Source of the DNA: Brevundimonas sp. AJA228-03
Lineage (GTDB): Bacteria; Pseudomonadota; Alphaproteobacteria; Caulobacterales; Caulobacteraceae
Length of the DNA stretch: 64,000 nt
Assembly: GCF_017795885.1 (NCBI RefSeq)
Contig: NZ_CP059297.1
Coordinates: forward strand, 1,803,001 to 1,867,000
Direction: 5' to 3'
The position numbers and the translations under genes are program-made. This document shows, in pieces, positions 7,376 through 17,073 of the stretch (position 1 is the stretch's first letter; the number at the start of each line of letters is the position of its first letter). A model generated the notes under the pieces. That model was not told the DNA's origin, made no database searches, and worked only from the letters and a program-made list of their open reading frames with translations.

Positions 7376-8011
7376 TCAGAAAACCTGTCCAAACCAGCCG
7401 AAGCCCAGCCGGAACCCGGCGACGACGAGAGTCCAGGCGAAGATCAGAACGGCACCCGTGATGCCGGTCGTGATCCAGCCCAGCAGAACTGCCAGACCGT
7501 CCCGCTGCATGACGCCGAGCGCGAAGAACCCGATGGCGATGGCCGGGATCAGGTTCCCGCCGAACACCGGCAGCACCAGAATGGCCGACAGCACCAGGCA
7601 GGCCAGTCCGATCAGGCCCTGACCCAGCCGGCCGGTCAGGACATAAAGGCGCGGCTTCGACAGGGCCTCGCTGAACCGGATCAGTTTCATCAGCCGGCCG
7701 CTCATCCTGCGAAAGGTCTCGCGGCCGACCGAGGCCCGGCCCAGCCAGTGCGGTAGCCACAGGGTGTCGCGCCCCCAGGCCAGCTCGGCGGACAGAAACA
7801 GCAGCGGCGCACCGGTCAGCGTCGTGCCACCCGGGGGCCATGGCAACATGTTGACGATGGCGAACAGAAGCATGACCGCTCCGAACGCCCGCTCCCCGAA
7901 CGCCTCGACGATCTCGCCCAGGAACAGCTTCTCGCCGCCATGGCTCCCAAGCCGCTCCAGGGTATCGGAGAAGCGCATCGGTCGGCCGGTCGAGGTCACC
8001 GTCAGGCTCAT
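7376..8011 (-). CDS. ExoD-family membrane protein (paralogue 3)
   Basis: The first gene of the array, 211 residues. It shows VEAFGERAFGAVM, PWPPGGTTLTG, LSKPRLYVLTGR and VMQRDGL. It resembles paralogue 1 in the PWPPGG loop and paralogue 2 in the GNL(I/F)P segment, consistent with duplication and divergence in place. The start at 8011 is supported by the conserved length and lies 40 bases after the acyl-CoA dehydrogenase stop. Confidence 0.9.
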   Translation of the reverse strand: MSLTVTSTGRPMRFSDTLERLGSHGGEKLFLGEIVEAFGERAFGAVMLLFAIVNMLPWPPGGTTLTGAPLLFLSAELAWGRDTLWLPHWLGRASVGRETFRRMSGRLMKLIRFSEALSKPRLYVLTGRLGQGLIGLACLVLSAILVLPVFGGNLIPAIAIGFFALGVMQRDGLAVLLGWITTGITGAVLIFAWTLVVAGFRLGFGWFGQVF

Positions 8012-8051
8012 GCTGTAAGCCTAGAGGGGGACGATGACGCTTTCGAGCGGT

Positions 8052-9221
8052 TTAGGCTCCCAGCAGCTCGCGCCCGATCAGGAAGCGGCGGATTTCGTTT
8101 GTGCCCGCACCGATGTCGTAGAGCTTGGCGTCGCGGACAAGGCGTTCGACCGGCCAGTCCTTCGTATATCCCGCGCCGCCAAGGGCCTGAACCGCTTCCA
8201 GCGACACCTTCACAGCATTTTCTGACGCCAGGAGGATCGCTCCCGCCGCGTCGTAGCGGGTGGTCAGTCCCTGATCGCAGGCCTTGGCGACGGCATAGAC
8301 ATAGGTCCGGGCGCTGTTCAGGGCGACATACATGTCGGCGATCTTGCCCTGCATCAGCTGGAAGGAGCCGATCGGCTTGCCGAACTGCTTGCGGTCGCGG
8401 ACGTAAGGCAGGACGACGTCCAGGGCCGCCTGCATGATACCCAGCGGACCAGCCGCCAGTACGGCGCGCTCATAGTCCAGGCCGCTCATCAGCACGCCCG
8501 CGCCGCCGCCGACCGGGCCCATGACATTCTCTTCGGGAACCTCGCAGTCCTCGAACACCAGTTCGGCCGTGTCGGAGCCGCGCATACCCATCTTGTCCAG
8601 CTTCTTCGAAACGCTGAAACCCTTCATGCCCTTTTCGATCAGAAAGGCGGTTACGCCCCTGGACCCGGCCTCGGGGTCGGACTTGGCATAGACGACCAGG
8701 GTGTCGGCCGACGGGGCATTGGTGATCCAGAATTTGGTTCCGTTCAGGACGTAACGGTCGCCGACCTTGCGCGCCTGGGTCCGCATGGAGATGACGTCGG
8801 AGCCGGAACCGGCCTCCGACATGGCCAGGGAACCGACGTGCTCGCCGCTGATCAGCTTGGGCAGGTATTTCGCCTTCTGCCCGTCCGTTCCCCAGCGGCG
8901 GATCTGGTTGACGCACAGGTTGGAGTGGGCCCCATAGCTCAGGCCGATCGAGGCGGAGGCGCGCGAGACCTCCTCCATCGCCACGACGTGTTCGAGATAG
9001 CCGAGTCCGAGCCCGCCCCATTCCTCCTCGACCGTGATGCCGTGCAGGCCCAGGTCGCCCATCTCGGGCCAGAGGTCGCGGCGGAAGGTGTTGGTCTCGT
9101 CGATCTCCGCCGCGATCGGGGCCAGCCGGTCGGCGGCCCAGCGGGCGGTGGTCTCGCGGATGGCGTCGGCCGTCTCGCCGAGGCCGAATTCCATCGATTG
9201 GGGGGCGTTGGGAATGCTCAT
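8052..9221 (-). CDS. Isovaleryl-CoA dehydrogenase (acyl-CoA dehydrogenase family)
   Basis: The product is 389 residues from the ATG at 9221 ([16 protein letters not shown]); the frame is open further upstream, but that part overlaps the next gene antisense and has no family similarity. Typical motifs are [10 protein letters not shown] (FAD binding), RKQFGKPI and a C-terminal [19 protein letters not shown]. The glutamate in [13 protein letters not shown] is where isovaleryl-CoA dehydrogenases carry the catalytic base, whereas the usual C-terminal Glu position reads [12 protein letters not shown]. It oxidises isovaleryl-CoA to 3-methylcrotonyl-CoA in leucine breakdown. The other leucine-degradation genes are not in the window. 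Confidence 0.9.
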   Translation of the reverse strand: MSIPNAPQSMEFGLGETADAIRETTARWAADRLAPIAAEIDETNTFRRDLWPEMGDLGLHGITVEEEWGGLGLGYLEHVVAMEEVSRASASIGLSYGAHSNLCVNQIRRWGTDGQKAKYLPKLISGEHVGSLAMSEAGSGSDVISMRTQARKVGDRYVLNGTKFWITNAPSADTLVVYAKSDPEAGSRGVTAFLIEKGMKGFSVSKKLDKMGMRGSDTAELVFEDCEVPEENVMGPVGGGAGVLMSGLDYERAVLAAGPLGIMQAALDVVLPYVRDRKQFGKPIGSFQLMQGKIADMYVALNSARTYVYAVAKACDQGLTTRYDAAGAILLASENAVKVSLEAVQALGGAGYTKDWPVERLVRDAKLYDIGAGTNEIRRFLIGRELLGA

Positions 9222-9262
9222 GGGCAGCGGCGTAGCACTGGCCGGGCCGGTTCGCCAATGCG

Positions 9263-10843
9263 CTAGTTGTCGCCGCCCGGCAGGCCCCATCGACGGTACA
9301 GGTTGAACGAGGAAACCCCGACGCAGCCCGCGCCGATCAGCGCCAGAACCCAGGCGATGATGGCCGTTTCGTTGCCACCCGACGGCTCCGCTGCCAGTCG
9401 GAACGCGGCCATGGCCGCTCCGAACGCCGTCAGCCCGACGGCACCCATGATGATGAAAGCCCCCGTTTCGCTCCAGTCGAACGAAGCGGGTGCCTGGATT
9501 TCGAGGTCGCCGTGGCGCAGAATGGGCGCGCCGCCCTGGGTCAGCGACAGGTCTTCGCCGAACAGGCCGGCCTCGCTCGGGTCGCTGAGCTCCACGCGCT
9601 CCTCGACCGTCCACGGCTCGCGCGAGAGCGCTGGCGTCGGCGCATCGTCATCCGGACTGAGGATGAGCGGTTCGACCTCGATCGCCTCCTGGATCGGCGA
9701 AGTCTCCGTCGCCGGCTCGCTATCCGCGACGACCGGCACCTCCGTCGGCGTCGCTGGACGCTGAGGGTCGATGGCCGGCGTGACCCCAGGCTCGGGCTCG
9801 ATCACCCGGTCCTGCATTGGCTGCAGGAAGGGCAGGGGGCCGATCATGGCGGCCCCGTAGGGACTATAGCGCTTAAGCGTGACGGCGATGCGCTCAGCCG
9901 GCAAGGCGGCTGACGGCATCGATGCATCCGTCGGAACCGTCGCCTTTTCCGGCATGCTTGCGGCGGCCGGGCCGGCATCGTCCGTGACTTCGGGCAGGGG
10001 ACCGGGCTCGGGCTCGGCCTCCGGCTCGGGCTCCGGCTCCGGCAGTTGTGTCGCCGTGATTTCGGTGGAGGTGAAGGGATCAGGAATCGCAGGCGCTGTC
10101 GGCCCATCGGCGGCGACGTCATTGGCCGGTACGGCAAAGGCGTTCGTCCCGACATCGCTCTCCGCAGCGACCTCGGACACCGGAGGGGGCGGCGAGACGC
10201 CCGGAAGGACCGCGGCATCGGTTTCTCCGAGCCACATGGAAACGGCCACCGTCCCTGGCTCCGCATCGTCCGGGTCCGTCTGGATCGCGGGGGGCGTTTC
10301 GGTCGCAGGGGGGTATATCTCCGGTGATGCCGTCGGTGTCTCCGGGTTCGTTTCGGACGCGGTAGGCGCAACGATATCCGGCGTCGCTGCGAGGAGATCG
10401 GACAGCACCACGTCCGTATCCGGGTTCGCCCAGAACAGGGCGCGCTCGGCAACGCGGCGACGCAGCGGGGCCTGCGGTCGGGCGGGCTCGGGCCAGCCCA
10501 TCAGGGCGTCTGCCGCCCGATCCGCGTCGCCCTCGACCAGATGGGCGAGGACGTCCGAGGACTGGAAGCGATCGACGCCCACGGAGTGGACGAAGCTGAC
10601 CAGGGCATCGAACTGGTGCTGGTTCAGGATCGTGGAACCGGCCTCGTTCACCGACGTCTCGACCGGCAGGAGGTCGTAGCGCAGCAGCAGTTCGGCATCG
10701 GCCTCCGACACGCTGGCGCCCTCGCGGGCCGACAGGGTGTGGCCGTAACCGATGACCCAGCCACCGTCCTCGCGACGGATCGCCCGGGGGCGGAAGCCCT
10801 CGAAGCTCTTGATCAGGACGATGCCCTCGCGGGAAATCTTCAT
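9263..10843 (-). CDS. GH24 lysozyme-like protein with Pro/Glu linker and C-terminal membrane helices
   Basis: A 526-residue protein starting at MKISREG (10843). Residues 1-135 are a T4/P22-type lysozyme fold, with KSFEGF (Glu15), GYGHT (32-36), [16 protein letters not shown] and RR(R)xAERALF. Ungapped alignment to the family puts Arg24 at the catalytic Asp position (followed by Glu25-Asp26) and Val30 at the catalytic Thr position. Residues 140-430 are a low-complexity linker rich in Pro, Glu, Thr and Ala. Two hydrophobic helices (about 460-482 and 492-515) end the protein, with a short [10 protein letters not shown] tail. No signal peptide is visible, so which side of the membrane the domain faces is unclear. 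This is not a prophage context: neighbours are mgtE and acyl-CoA dehydrogenase. Confidence 0.8.
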   Translation of the reverse strand: MKISREGIVLIKSFEGFRPRAIRREDGGWVIGYGHTLSAREGASVSEADAELLLRYDLLPVETSVNEAGSTILNQHQFDALVSFVHSVGVDRFQSSDVLAHLVEGDADRAADALMGWPEPARPQAPLRRRVAERALFWANPDTDVVLSDLLAATPDIVAPTASETNPETPTASPEIYPPATETPPAIQTDPDDAEPGTVAVSMWLGETDAAVLPGVSPPPPVSEVAAESDVGTNAFAVPANDVAADGPTAPAIPDPFTSTEITATQLPEPEPEPEAEPEPGPLPEVTDDAGPAAASMPEKATVPTDASMPSAALPAERIAVTLKRYSPYGAAMIGPLPFLQPMQDRVIEPEPGVTPAIDPQRPATPTEVPVVADSEPATETSPIQEAIEVEPLILSPDDDAPTPALSREPWTVEERVELSDPSEAGLFGEDLSLTQGGAPILRHGDLEIQAPASFDWSETGAFIIMGAVGLTAFGAAMAAFRLAAEPSGGNETAIIAWVLALIGAGCVGVSSFNLYRRWGLPGGDN

Positions 10844-10942
10844 GGTCGGTCTGGCGGCGTCGGACACTGGAATTGACCCAAAACGAGACGGAGCGCGCTC
10901 GCCCCGCAGGGGAGGGAGCAAGGCGCGGGCCGCCCGGGCATT

Positions 10943-12346
10943 CTACAGCAGAATGATGCCGGCGAGGCCCAGGAACGACAGGAAACCCACAGTATCGGTG
11001 ATCCAGGTCACGAACACCGGCGAAGCCACGGCGGGGTCCCGGTCCAGCCGGTCCAGGGCGAGGGGCACGAGTGTTCCCGCCAGGGAGGCAGCGACGAGGT
11101 TGATCAGGACGGCCAGGCCAATCGTCAGCGACAGCAGGGGCTCCCTGAACCAGATCCAGGCAACCCCTGCGAGGAGGGCGCCGATCGTGACTCCGTTGAA
11201 CAGTCCGACCATGACCTCCCGACCCAGAATGCGGGGCGCGTTCGCCGAGGTCAGCTCGCGCGAAGCCAGCGACCGCACGGCCACGGTCAGGGCCTGGGTG
11301 CCCGAGTTTCCGCCGATTGAAGCCACGACCGGCATCAGGATGGCCAGATAGACCAGGGCCTTCAGCTCGTTCTCGAACTGGCCGATGACCATCGATGCGA
11401 ACAGGGCCGTGCCCAGGTTCACCACCAGCCACGGAATGCGCGACCGCACCACGCCGAACACGCCGGCACCCCGGCTTTCGTCAGACACGCCGGCCAGGCG
11501 CAGGATGTCCTCGCGGTTTTCCTCCTGGATGATGTTGACGATGTCATCGACGGTGATCTGACCGACCAGCCGCCCGGCCGAGTCCACCACCGGCGCCGAG
11601 ATAAGGTGATACTTTTCGAAAATGTAGGCGACCTCTTCCTGGTCGGTGTCTGCGGCGATGCCGTTCACGGGTTCCATCAGGTCCGACAGCTTCACCGTCC
11701 GCGCCGCGCGCAGCAGGCCACTGATCGGAATGCCGCCGACAGGCTTGTTGTGCGGGTCGACGACGTAGATGTCGAAGAACAGCTCGGGCAGGTCCTCGCC
11801 CTGCGCCCTCACGTGGTCGATGGTGTCGCCGACGCTCCAGAACAGTGGGGCGGCCATCACCTCGCGCTGCATCAGGCGTCCGGCGGTGTCCTCGGCATAG
11901 CCCAGCGAGTTCTCGATCGCGGCGCGGTCGGTGGCCGGCATCGCGGCCAGGACCTTTTCGCGCTGATCGTCTTCCAGATCCTCGACCACGGCAGCGGCGT
12001 CGTCGGAGTCCAGTTCCTGAAGCGCCTCTGCCAGGGTTCCCGGCGCGACACCCTCCAGCACCTCCTCGCGGATGCCATCGTCCAGTTCGGGAAGGGTCTC
12101 GGCCAGCAGCTCCGGCGGCAGCCACAGCACAACGACCCCCCGGTGGTCGGCTGTCAGGAAGCCCATCAGGTCGGCGACGTCTGCGGGGTGAAGGTCTTCC
12201 AGCAGCGACCGCAGGCGCAGGCCGTCGCCGTCATCGGCGGCGTCCACGACCTTTTCGACAAAGGACGCCGTCAGGACGTAGTCCTCGTCCAGCGCCTCGT
12301 GGTCTTCGGTGACGACAGGGTCGAGAGTGGCGGTTCGTTCGCTCAC
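10943..12346 (-). CDS. mgtE: Magnesium transporter MgtE
   Basis: The protein has 467 residues. It shows the superhelical MgtE N domain (about 30-150, with DLHPADVADLMGFL and AALQELDSDDAA-like repeats), two CBS domains (about 155-275, LMQREVMAAP and APVVDSAGRLVGQITVDD), and five transmembrane helices (about 310-467). The pore motif PVVASIGGNSGTQAL is present. MgtE is a magnesium-gated channel in the cytoplasmic membrane whose N and CBS domains close the pore at high magnesium. It is followed 100 bases later by the lysozyme-like gene on the same strand. Confidence 0.95.
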   Translation of the reverse strand: MSERTATLDPVVTEDHEALDEDYVLTASFVEKVVDAADDGDGLRLRSLLEDLHPADVADLMGFLTADHRGVVVLWLPPELLAETLPELDDGIREEVLEGVAPGTLAEALQELDSDDAAAVVEDLEDDQREKVLAAMPATDRAAIENSLGYAEDTAGRLMQREVMAAPLFWSVGDTIDHVRAQGEDLPELFFDIYVVDPHNKPVGGIPISGLLRAARTVKLSDLMEPVNGIAADTDQEEVAYIFEKYHLISAPVVDSAGRLVGQITVDDIVNIIQEENREDILRLAGVSDESRGAGVFGVVRSRIPWLVVNLGTALFASMVIGQFENELKALVYLAILMPVVASIGGNSGTQALTVAVRSLASRELTSANAPRILGREVMVGLFNGVTIGALLAGVAWIWFREPLLSLTIGLAVLINLVAASLAGTLVPLALDRLDRDPAVASPVFVTWITDTVGFLSFLGLAGIILL

Positions 12347-12413
12347 GCGGGGGGCCTCCCTCTCTCGATGTGAATCAGCCGGTAGCGCCGATCGTATCCC
12401 TTGTTACGTCAGA

Positions 12414-12498
12414 TGGTGCGGTCGAGAAGACTCGAACTTCCACGGGTTGCCCCACAGCGACCTCAACGCTGCGCGTCTACCAATTCCGCCACGACCGC
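12414..12498 (-). tRNA. tRNA-Leu (GAG anticodon)
   Basis: The 85-base gene on the minus strand has a 7-bp acceptor stem (GCGGTCG/CGACCGC), a long variable arm of class II type (GTGGGG...), anticodon loop TTGAGGT giving anticodon GAG for CUC/CUU codons, a GTTCGAGTC T-loop and an encoded CCA end. Confidence 0.95.
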
Positions 12499-12557
12499 TC
12501 GCATCGGAGCGGGGGCTGTAGCGGAGGATCGGAGGGAAGGGAAGGGGGGCAACACAG

Positions 12558-12578
12558 GCAATAGGCAGTAGGCAGTGG
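12558..12578. repeat. Heptamer repeat, left flank of pseudogene
   Basis: Three imperfect copies of GGCAGTA (GGCAATA, GGCAGTA, GGCAGTG). This is the reverse complement of the heptamer on the other side of the pseudogene, so the two tracts are in inverted orientation. Confidence 0.7.
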
Positions 12579-12595
12579 GTCGTAGAAGGTGGGTT

Positions 12596-12970
12596 TCAAG
12601 GGTCCTGGTGTTGTTCGAGACGCGCAATCAGCGCGCGGAGCATCCGGCCGAGTTCGTCGGTTTGGGCCAGGATCGGGCTTGTCCTGGCTTCGGAGCAGAT
12701 CGAGACGCGGCCGGCGAGGATCAGGTGCGTCTCAACTTCCTTGAGGGAACCCTGAGCGATGCGCAGGAAGCTGAGGTAGGAGCCCGTGGTGGAGCGTCCG
12801 TAGCCTTCCGCGATGTTCGCCGCGATGGAGACGGATGCGCGTCTGATCTGTGACGTCAGACCGAACTATTCTTCCTTGGGAAAGCCGCGGCTCAAATCAT
12901 AGACCAGCACGGTCAAGTCCATGGCCCTTTGCCAGACCTTCAGATCGCGATAGCTGTTGACCGTATCCAC
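12596..12970 (-). pseudogene. Four-helix-bundle (S23/IVP-type) protein gene with in-frame stop
   Basis: Read from a GTG at 12970, the frame gives [20 protein letters not shown], then PKEE, an amber codon at 12866-12868, then FGLTSQIRRASVSIAANIAEG and a full C-terminal half down to TGA at 12596. Members of this family (four-helix-bundle proteins first seen in 23S rRNA intervening sequences) read (K)EE-Q-(F/Y)GLTSQIRRA at that place, so a CAG to TAG change explains the stop. No other frame disruption is visible and both halves are conserved, so the loss looks recent. The family function is unknown. The gene is enclosed by inverted heptamer tracts. A sequencing error is the main alternative. Confidence 0.8.
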
Positions 12971-12984
12971 CGGCACCGACCTCG

Positions 12985-13021
<37 letters not shown>

Positions 13022-13031
13022 AATCGCTCGT

Positions 13032-13346
13032 CTAGGCCGCTCCGGCCATGAAGTCGTAGACGTCGGCCGGGCGAGTCACTGTGATCGCGATGCGGTCTTC
13101 GCGGATCTCGATCATGCCGCGGGCCACCGGATGGTTGTTGGCCAGGATCCAGACCTCGTCGTTTTCCGATGCATCGAGCGGGATCACGGCGCCGCGACCC
13201 ATCCGCAACAGCTGGGACATAGGCAGCACGGAGCGGCCCAGCACGACGGACAATTCGACGTCGACGGCTTCAATCTGGCTCAAGGGAACTCCGGATACGC
13301 GGGAGGTACAGACGTCTGGACTTGCATTGGCTGCTCCCGGGGACAC
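13032..13346 (-). CDS. fliN: Flagellar motor switch protein FliN (SpoA domain)
   Basis: The 104-residue protein is essentially a single SpoA domain: [31 protein letters not shown] and a C-terminal half ending in [18 protein letters not shown]. FliN forms the bottom of the flagellar C-ring with FliM and FliG and sets the switch and export-apparatus docking. Start choice is uncertain, since the domain begins near residue 27 and a GTG inside the extension is possible. It stands alone here, between the heptamer-flanked pseudogene and the divergent lipB, and not in a fli operon. Confidence 0.85.
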   Translation of the reverse strand: MSPGAANASPDVCTSRVSGVPLSQIEAVDVELSVVLGRSVLPMSQLLRMGRGAVIPLDASENDEVWILANNHPVARGMIEIREDRIAITVTRPADVYDFMAGAA

Positions 13347-13358
13347 ATTGATCCCATC

Positions 13359-14057
13359 ATGCTTGCCGAGCCGTTAAGCGCCGCCGTTTCACCACTGATT
13401 CGTTCCGATGGCCGCCCGGTCGAATGGATCGTCGCGCCCGGCTATGTGCCGTATGAGGCCGCCGTCGCCGAAATGGAGATGCGGGTGGCGGCGATCGCGG
13501 CCGGGGATGCGGCCGAGCGGGTCTGGTTGCTGGAGCATCCGCCGCTCTACACGGCCGGGGTGTCGGCCAGGGACGACGACCTGCTGGATGCCGGGCGGTT
13601 CCCGGTGCACCGGACCGGCCGGGGCGGGCAGTTCACCTATCATGGGCCGGGCCAGCGCGTGGCCTATGTGATGCTGGACCTGAACGCACGCGGGAAGGAT
13701 GTGCGCGGCTTCGTGCGGGGGCTGGAGGCCTGGCTGATCGGAGCGCTGGCGGAGTTCGGCATCGAGGCCGGCGTGCGCGAGGGCCGGGTCGGTGTCTGGG
13801 TCGAGCGCAAGGGGCCGGGATGGTCGCGCGAAGACAAGATCGCGGCCATCGGGGTCAAGATCCGAAAATGGGTCAGCTTTCACGGCATCAGTCTGAATGT
13901 GGAGCCCGATCTGGCCCACTTCGAAGGCATCGTCCCCTGCGGCATCAGCGAGCACGGGGTGACGAGCTTGCTGGATCTGGGTGTCATCGCCGGCATGGAC
14001 GAAGCAGACGGAGCCTTGAAAGCCAGTTTCCGTCGGGTCTTCGGCAGCGTCGCCTGA
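13359..14057 (+). CDS. lipB: Octanoyltransferase LipB
   Basis: The protein is 232 residues from ATG 13359 (the frame is open far upstream, but only this start fits the family). LipB motifs are all present: [45 protein letters not shown] (catalytic Lys) and [14 protein letters not shown] (catalytic Cys). It moves octanoyl from acyl carrier protein to lipoyl domains of 2-oxo acid dehydrogenases and GcvH, the first step of lipoate synthesis. lipA is not in the window. Its start is 12 bases from the divergent fliN start, so the promoters must lie within or between these 5' ends. Confidence 0.95.
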   Translation: MLAEPLSAAVSPLIRSDGRPVEWIVAPGYVPYEAAVAEMEMRVAAIAAGDAAERVWLLEHPPLYTAGVSARDDDLLDAGRFPVHRTGRGGQFTYHGPGQRVAYVMLDLNARGKDVRGFVRGLEAWLIGALAEFGIEAGVREGRVGVWVERKGPGWSREDKIAAIGVKIRKWVSFHGISLNVEPDLAHFEGIVPCGISEHGVTSLLDLGVIAGMDEADGALKASFRRVFGSVA

Positions 14058-14139
14058 ACCACGTCTTTCGGACTGTGGCTGCGCAGTGCATATGCGTGGC
14101 ATGGCACGTGGCGAACGATCGGGACAACGGGGCGGCTCG

Positions 14140-15996
14140 ATGGAAGCCAAGGCGCAATTGTCGGGGGTCGCGCATGACGCGGCCGACGGACCCCGGACGA
14201 TCCCGGCGCTGATCGACCTGGCCCGGCTGGTCGGGCGATCGGGTGCGCCGCAACTGCACCTTCGGCTGGTGGCTTCGATCGCACTGATCATCGTCAGCAA
14301 GGCGCTGGGTGTGGTCGCGCCGCTGGTGCTCGGGGCTGCCGTCAACCATCTGGCCAGGGATCAACCGGCGGGCGTCTCGGTCGGTCTGGGCTTCGCAGGC
14401 TTCGCTGTGGGCTGGGCGATCGTGCGCTTCTTTTCCTCGACGGCCCCACAGCTCTCTGACGTCGTGTTCGCCCCTGTGCGTCAGGCGGCCCAAAGGCGCG
14501 CTGCGACCGAGACCTTCGCCCATGCGCTGAACCTGTCGCTGGATTTCCACCAGACCAAGCGATCCGGCGCCCTGTCCCGGACGGTGGACCGCGGTTCGCG
14601 CTCGGTCGACTTCCTGTTGCGTATCCTGACCTTCAACCTGGCTCCGACGGTTCTGGAGCTGGCCCTCGCCGCTGCGGTGCTGGGGGGCAAGTACGACTGG
14701 CGGTTCGCGGGCGTCGCGGTGGTCGTGGTGGTTCTCTACACCGGTCTGACCTTCGCCATATCCAACTGGCGGATCGAGCATCGACGCACGATGAACACCG
14801 CCGACACCGAGGCGGCCGGTCAGGTCGTCGACGCCCTGCTGAACTACGAGACCGTCAAGTCGTTCGGGGCCGAGGGCCGCGCCGCCGAGGGCTATGACCG
14901 GGCGCTGGGGGTCTATAACGCCGCGGCACTCAAGGCGAACAGCTCGCTGGCGCTTCTGAATGCCGTCCAGGCCCTGATCATGAATGTGGGTCTGGGGGTC
15001 ATGGCCGTGATGGCGGGCTTCGAGGCGGCGGCCGGGCGGATGGGGCCGGGTGACGTAACGGCCGCCGTGCTCATCATGATCTCGCTTTATTCGCCGCTGA
15101 ACATCCTGGGCTTCGCCTATCGCGAAATCCGCCAGTCCTTCATCGACATGGAGGAGATGCTGAAGGTCACACGTCAATCGCCGCAGGTCGCCGATGCGCC
15201 GGGAGCTATCGACCTGGTGCGTCCCCAGGATCAGCGCGGGGGATCTCTGGCGTTCGAGGACGTATCGTTCCGCCATGACACGCGGGCCAACGGCCTGGAA
15301 GATGTGTCGTTTCAGGTGGCACCGGGCACGACGACCGCCCTGGTGGGCCCCTCCGGCGCGGGAAAGTCCACCATCGTCAAACTGGCGCTGCGCCTGCTGG
15401 ACCCCCAGACCGGCTGCGTGGCCATCGACGGCTCGGACATGCGCGACGTGACCCAGGCGTCGCTGCGCCGGGCGGTGGCCCTGGTGCCGCAGGACGTGGC
15501 GCTGTTCAACGACTCCCTGCGCGTCAACATCGCCTTCGCCCGGCCGGACGCGGACGAAGCGGCGATCGAGGCGGCTGCGGAGGCGGCGGAGCTGTCCGAC
15601 TTCATACGCAGCCTGCCGGAGGGCATGGAGACCCGCGTCGGAGAGCGCGGCCTGAAGCTGTCCGGGGGCGAGCGTCAGCGCGTCGGCATCGCCCGCGCCC
15701 TGCTGGCCGACCCGTGCATCCTGATCCTGGACGAGGCGACCAGCGCACTGGACAGTCGCACCGAGGCCGCGATCCAGAAGACCCTGCGGAAGGCCAAGGC
15801 GGGTCGCACCACCCTGGTCGTGGCCCACCGCCTGTCCACCATCGCCGATGCGGATCAGATCCTGGTGCTCAAGGCCGGCCGTATCGTCGAGCGCGGGGCA
15901 CACCATGATTTGGTGGCCCGGGTCGGAGGCGAATATGCGGCGCTGTGGAAAAAACAGACGCGCGGGGCAAGAACCGCCGCGGACGTGGGAAACTAG
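14140..15996 (+). CDS. ABC exporter, Atm1/HMT1 type (fused membrane and ATPase domains)
   Basis: A half-transporter of about 618 residues from MEAKAQ (14140); an earlier in-frame ATG at 14086 would add 18 residues. Six transmembrane helices span roughly the first 320 residues, with the segment LLNYETVKSFGAE that marks the Atm1 clade. The nucleotide-binding domain has GPSGAGKST (Walker A), LSGGERQ (signature), ILILDEATSALD (Walker B) and VVAHRLSTI (H-loop). Atm1-type exporters carry glutathione-linked sulfur or metal conjugates out across the inner membrane. The stop overlaps the stop of convergent accA. Confidence 0.9.
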   Translation: MEAKAQLSGVAHDAADGPRTIPALIDLARLVGRSGAPQLHLRLVASIALIIVSKALGVVAPLVLGAAVNHLARDQPAGVSVGLGFAGFAVGWAIVRFFSSTAPQLSDVVFAPVRQAAQRRAATETFAHALNLSLDFHQTKRSGALSRTVDRGSRSVDFLLRILTFNLAPTVLELALAAAVLGGKYDWRFAGVAVVVVVLYTGLTFAISNWRIEHRRTMNTADTEAAGQVVDALLNYETVKSFGAEGRAAEGYDRALGVYNAAALKANSSLALLNAVQALIMNVGLGVMAVMAGFEAAAGRMGPGDVTAAVLIMISLYSPLNILGFAYREIRQSFIDMEEMLKVTRQSPQVADAPGAIDLVRPQDQRGGSLAFEDVSFRHDTRANGLEDVSFQVAPGTTTALVGPSGAGKSTIVKLALRLLDPQTGCVAIDGSDMRDVTQASLRRAVALVPQDVALFNDSLRVNIAFARPDADEAAIEAAAEAAELSDFIRSLPEGMETRVGERGLKLSGGERQRVGIARALLADPCILILDEATSALDSRTEAAIQKTLRKAKAGRTTLVVAHRLSTIADADQILVLKAGRIVERGAHHDLVARVGGEYAALWKKQTRGARTAADVGN

Positions 15997-16940
15997 GCGC
16001 GCCCGATGGCGTAGAAGCGGTCCGAACGCTGCTTGCGCAGCGCGGCCGGTGTCAGGCGCAGAAGGGCCTGAAGCTCTTCCCACACGGCATCGCCGACGGA
16101 TTTCATCGCTGCCTGCGGGTCGGCATGGGCACCGCCGACCGGCTCTGGCACCACCCGGTCCACGATCTTCATGGCCATCAGGTCCGGCCCGGTGATCTTC
16201 ATGGCGTTTGCCGCATCCCGTGCCCGTGCCCCGTCGCGCCACAGGATGCCGGCGGCCCCCTCGGGCGAGATCACCGAATAGATCGAGTGCTCCAGCATCA
16301 GCACCCGGTTGGCGGCGGCCAGCGCGATGGCACCGCCCGAGCCGCCTTCGCCGGTGACTGTGGCGATCATCGGCGTGGTCAGGATCAGGCCGCGTTCGGT
16401 CGAGCGGGCGATGGCCTCGGCCTGGCCGCGTTCCTCGGCCCCCAGGCCCGGATAGGCACCGGCCGTATCGACGAAGGTCAGGACCGGCAGGCCGAAGCGA
16501 TCCGCCATGTCCATCAGGCGCACGGCCTTGCGATAGCCCTCGGGCCGCGCCATCCCGAAATTGTGGGTCAGGCGGGTGGCGGTGTCGTGGCCCTTCTCGT
16601 GGCCCATGACGACGACGGCCTGTCCCCGGAAGCGGGCGAGGCCGCCCAGGATGGCCTGATCGTCGCCGAACTGGCGGTCGCCGCGCAGTTCGACATAGTC
16701 GGTGAACAGCGCATCCAGATAATCGACTAAATGCGGGCGTTGCGGATGGCGCGCGACCTGGGTTTTCTTCCAGGGGTCGAGCTCGGCATAGGTCTTCCGG
16801 CGAAGCTGCTCGGCCTTCTTCTTCAGGCCCTCGATCTCGGTCTCGAAAGAGCCGGAGGTCGCGGCAAGCAGCCCGAGCTCCTCGATCTTGGCCTCCAGAT
16901 CGGCGATCGGCTCTTCAAAATCGAGATAGTGAGTGGCCAT
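15993..16940 (-). CDS. accA: Acetyl-CoA carboxylase carboxyltransferase subunit alpha
   Basis: The 315-residue product starts at MATHYLDFEEPI (16940); the open frame upstream has no family similarity. It carries an N-terminal helical region (LEAKIEELGLLA), ARHPQRPHLVDYL, FGDDQAILGGLARF, GHEKGHDT, and the oxyanion-hole segment GEGGSGGAIAL. With AccD it transfers the carboxyl group from biotin-BCCP to acetyl-CoA in fatty acid synthesis. accD is elsewhere, which is normal. Confidence 0.96.
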   Translation of the reverse strand: MATHYLDFEEPIADLEAKIEELGLLAATSGSFETEIEGLKKKAEQLRRKTYAELDPWKKTQVARHPQRPHLVDYLDALFTDYVELRGDRQFGDDQAILGGLARFRGQAVVVMGHEKGHDTATRLTHNFGMARPEGYRKAVRLMDMADRFGLPVLTFVDTAGAYPGLGAEERGQAEAIARSTERGLILTTPMIATVTGEGGSGGAIALAAANRVLMLEHSIYSVISPEGAAGILWRDGARARDAANAMKITGPDLMAMKIVDRVVPEPVGGAHADPQAAMKSVGDAVWEELQALLRLTPAALRKQRSDRFYAIGRA

Positions 16941-17073
16941 GAGGCGTCCGGGAGGGGCGGGCAAACAGGCCCTGTCGCAAGGCGGCGGAACCTAGAGAGG
17001 TCAACGCCGGGGGGCAAGCGGGGTTCAGAAAGCTTTGGAAAGGCCAGCCTGATTGAGAACGCCGTTGGCCGTG

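Noticed and set aside
9263-10843. Prophage endolysin because of the GH24 domain
   Set aside because: No holin, capsid, tail or integrase genes nearby; the linker and membrane helices and housekeeping neighbours indicate a cellular protein.
13984-16242. A 752-codon minus-strand frame opposite lipB, the ABC exporter and part of accA
   Set aside because: No domain similarity, low-complexity residue mix, and overlaps three well-supported genes.
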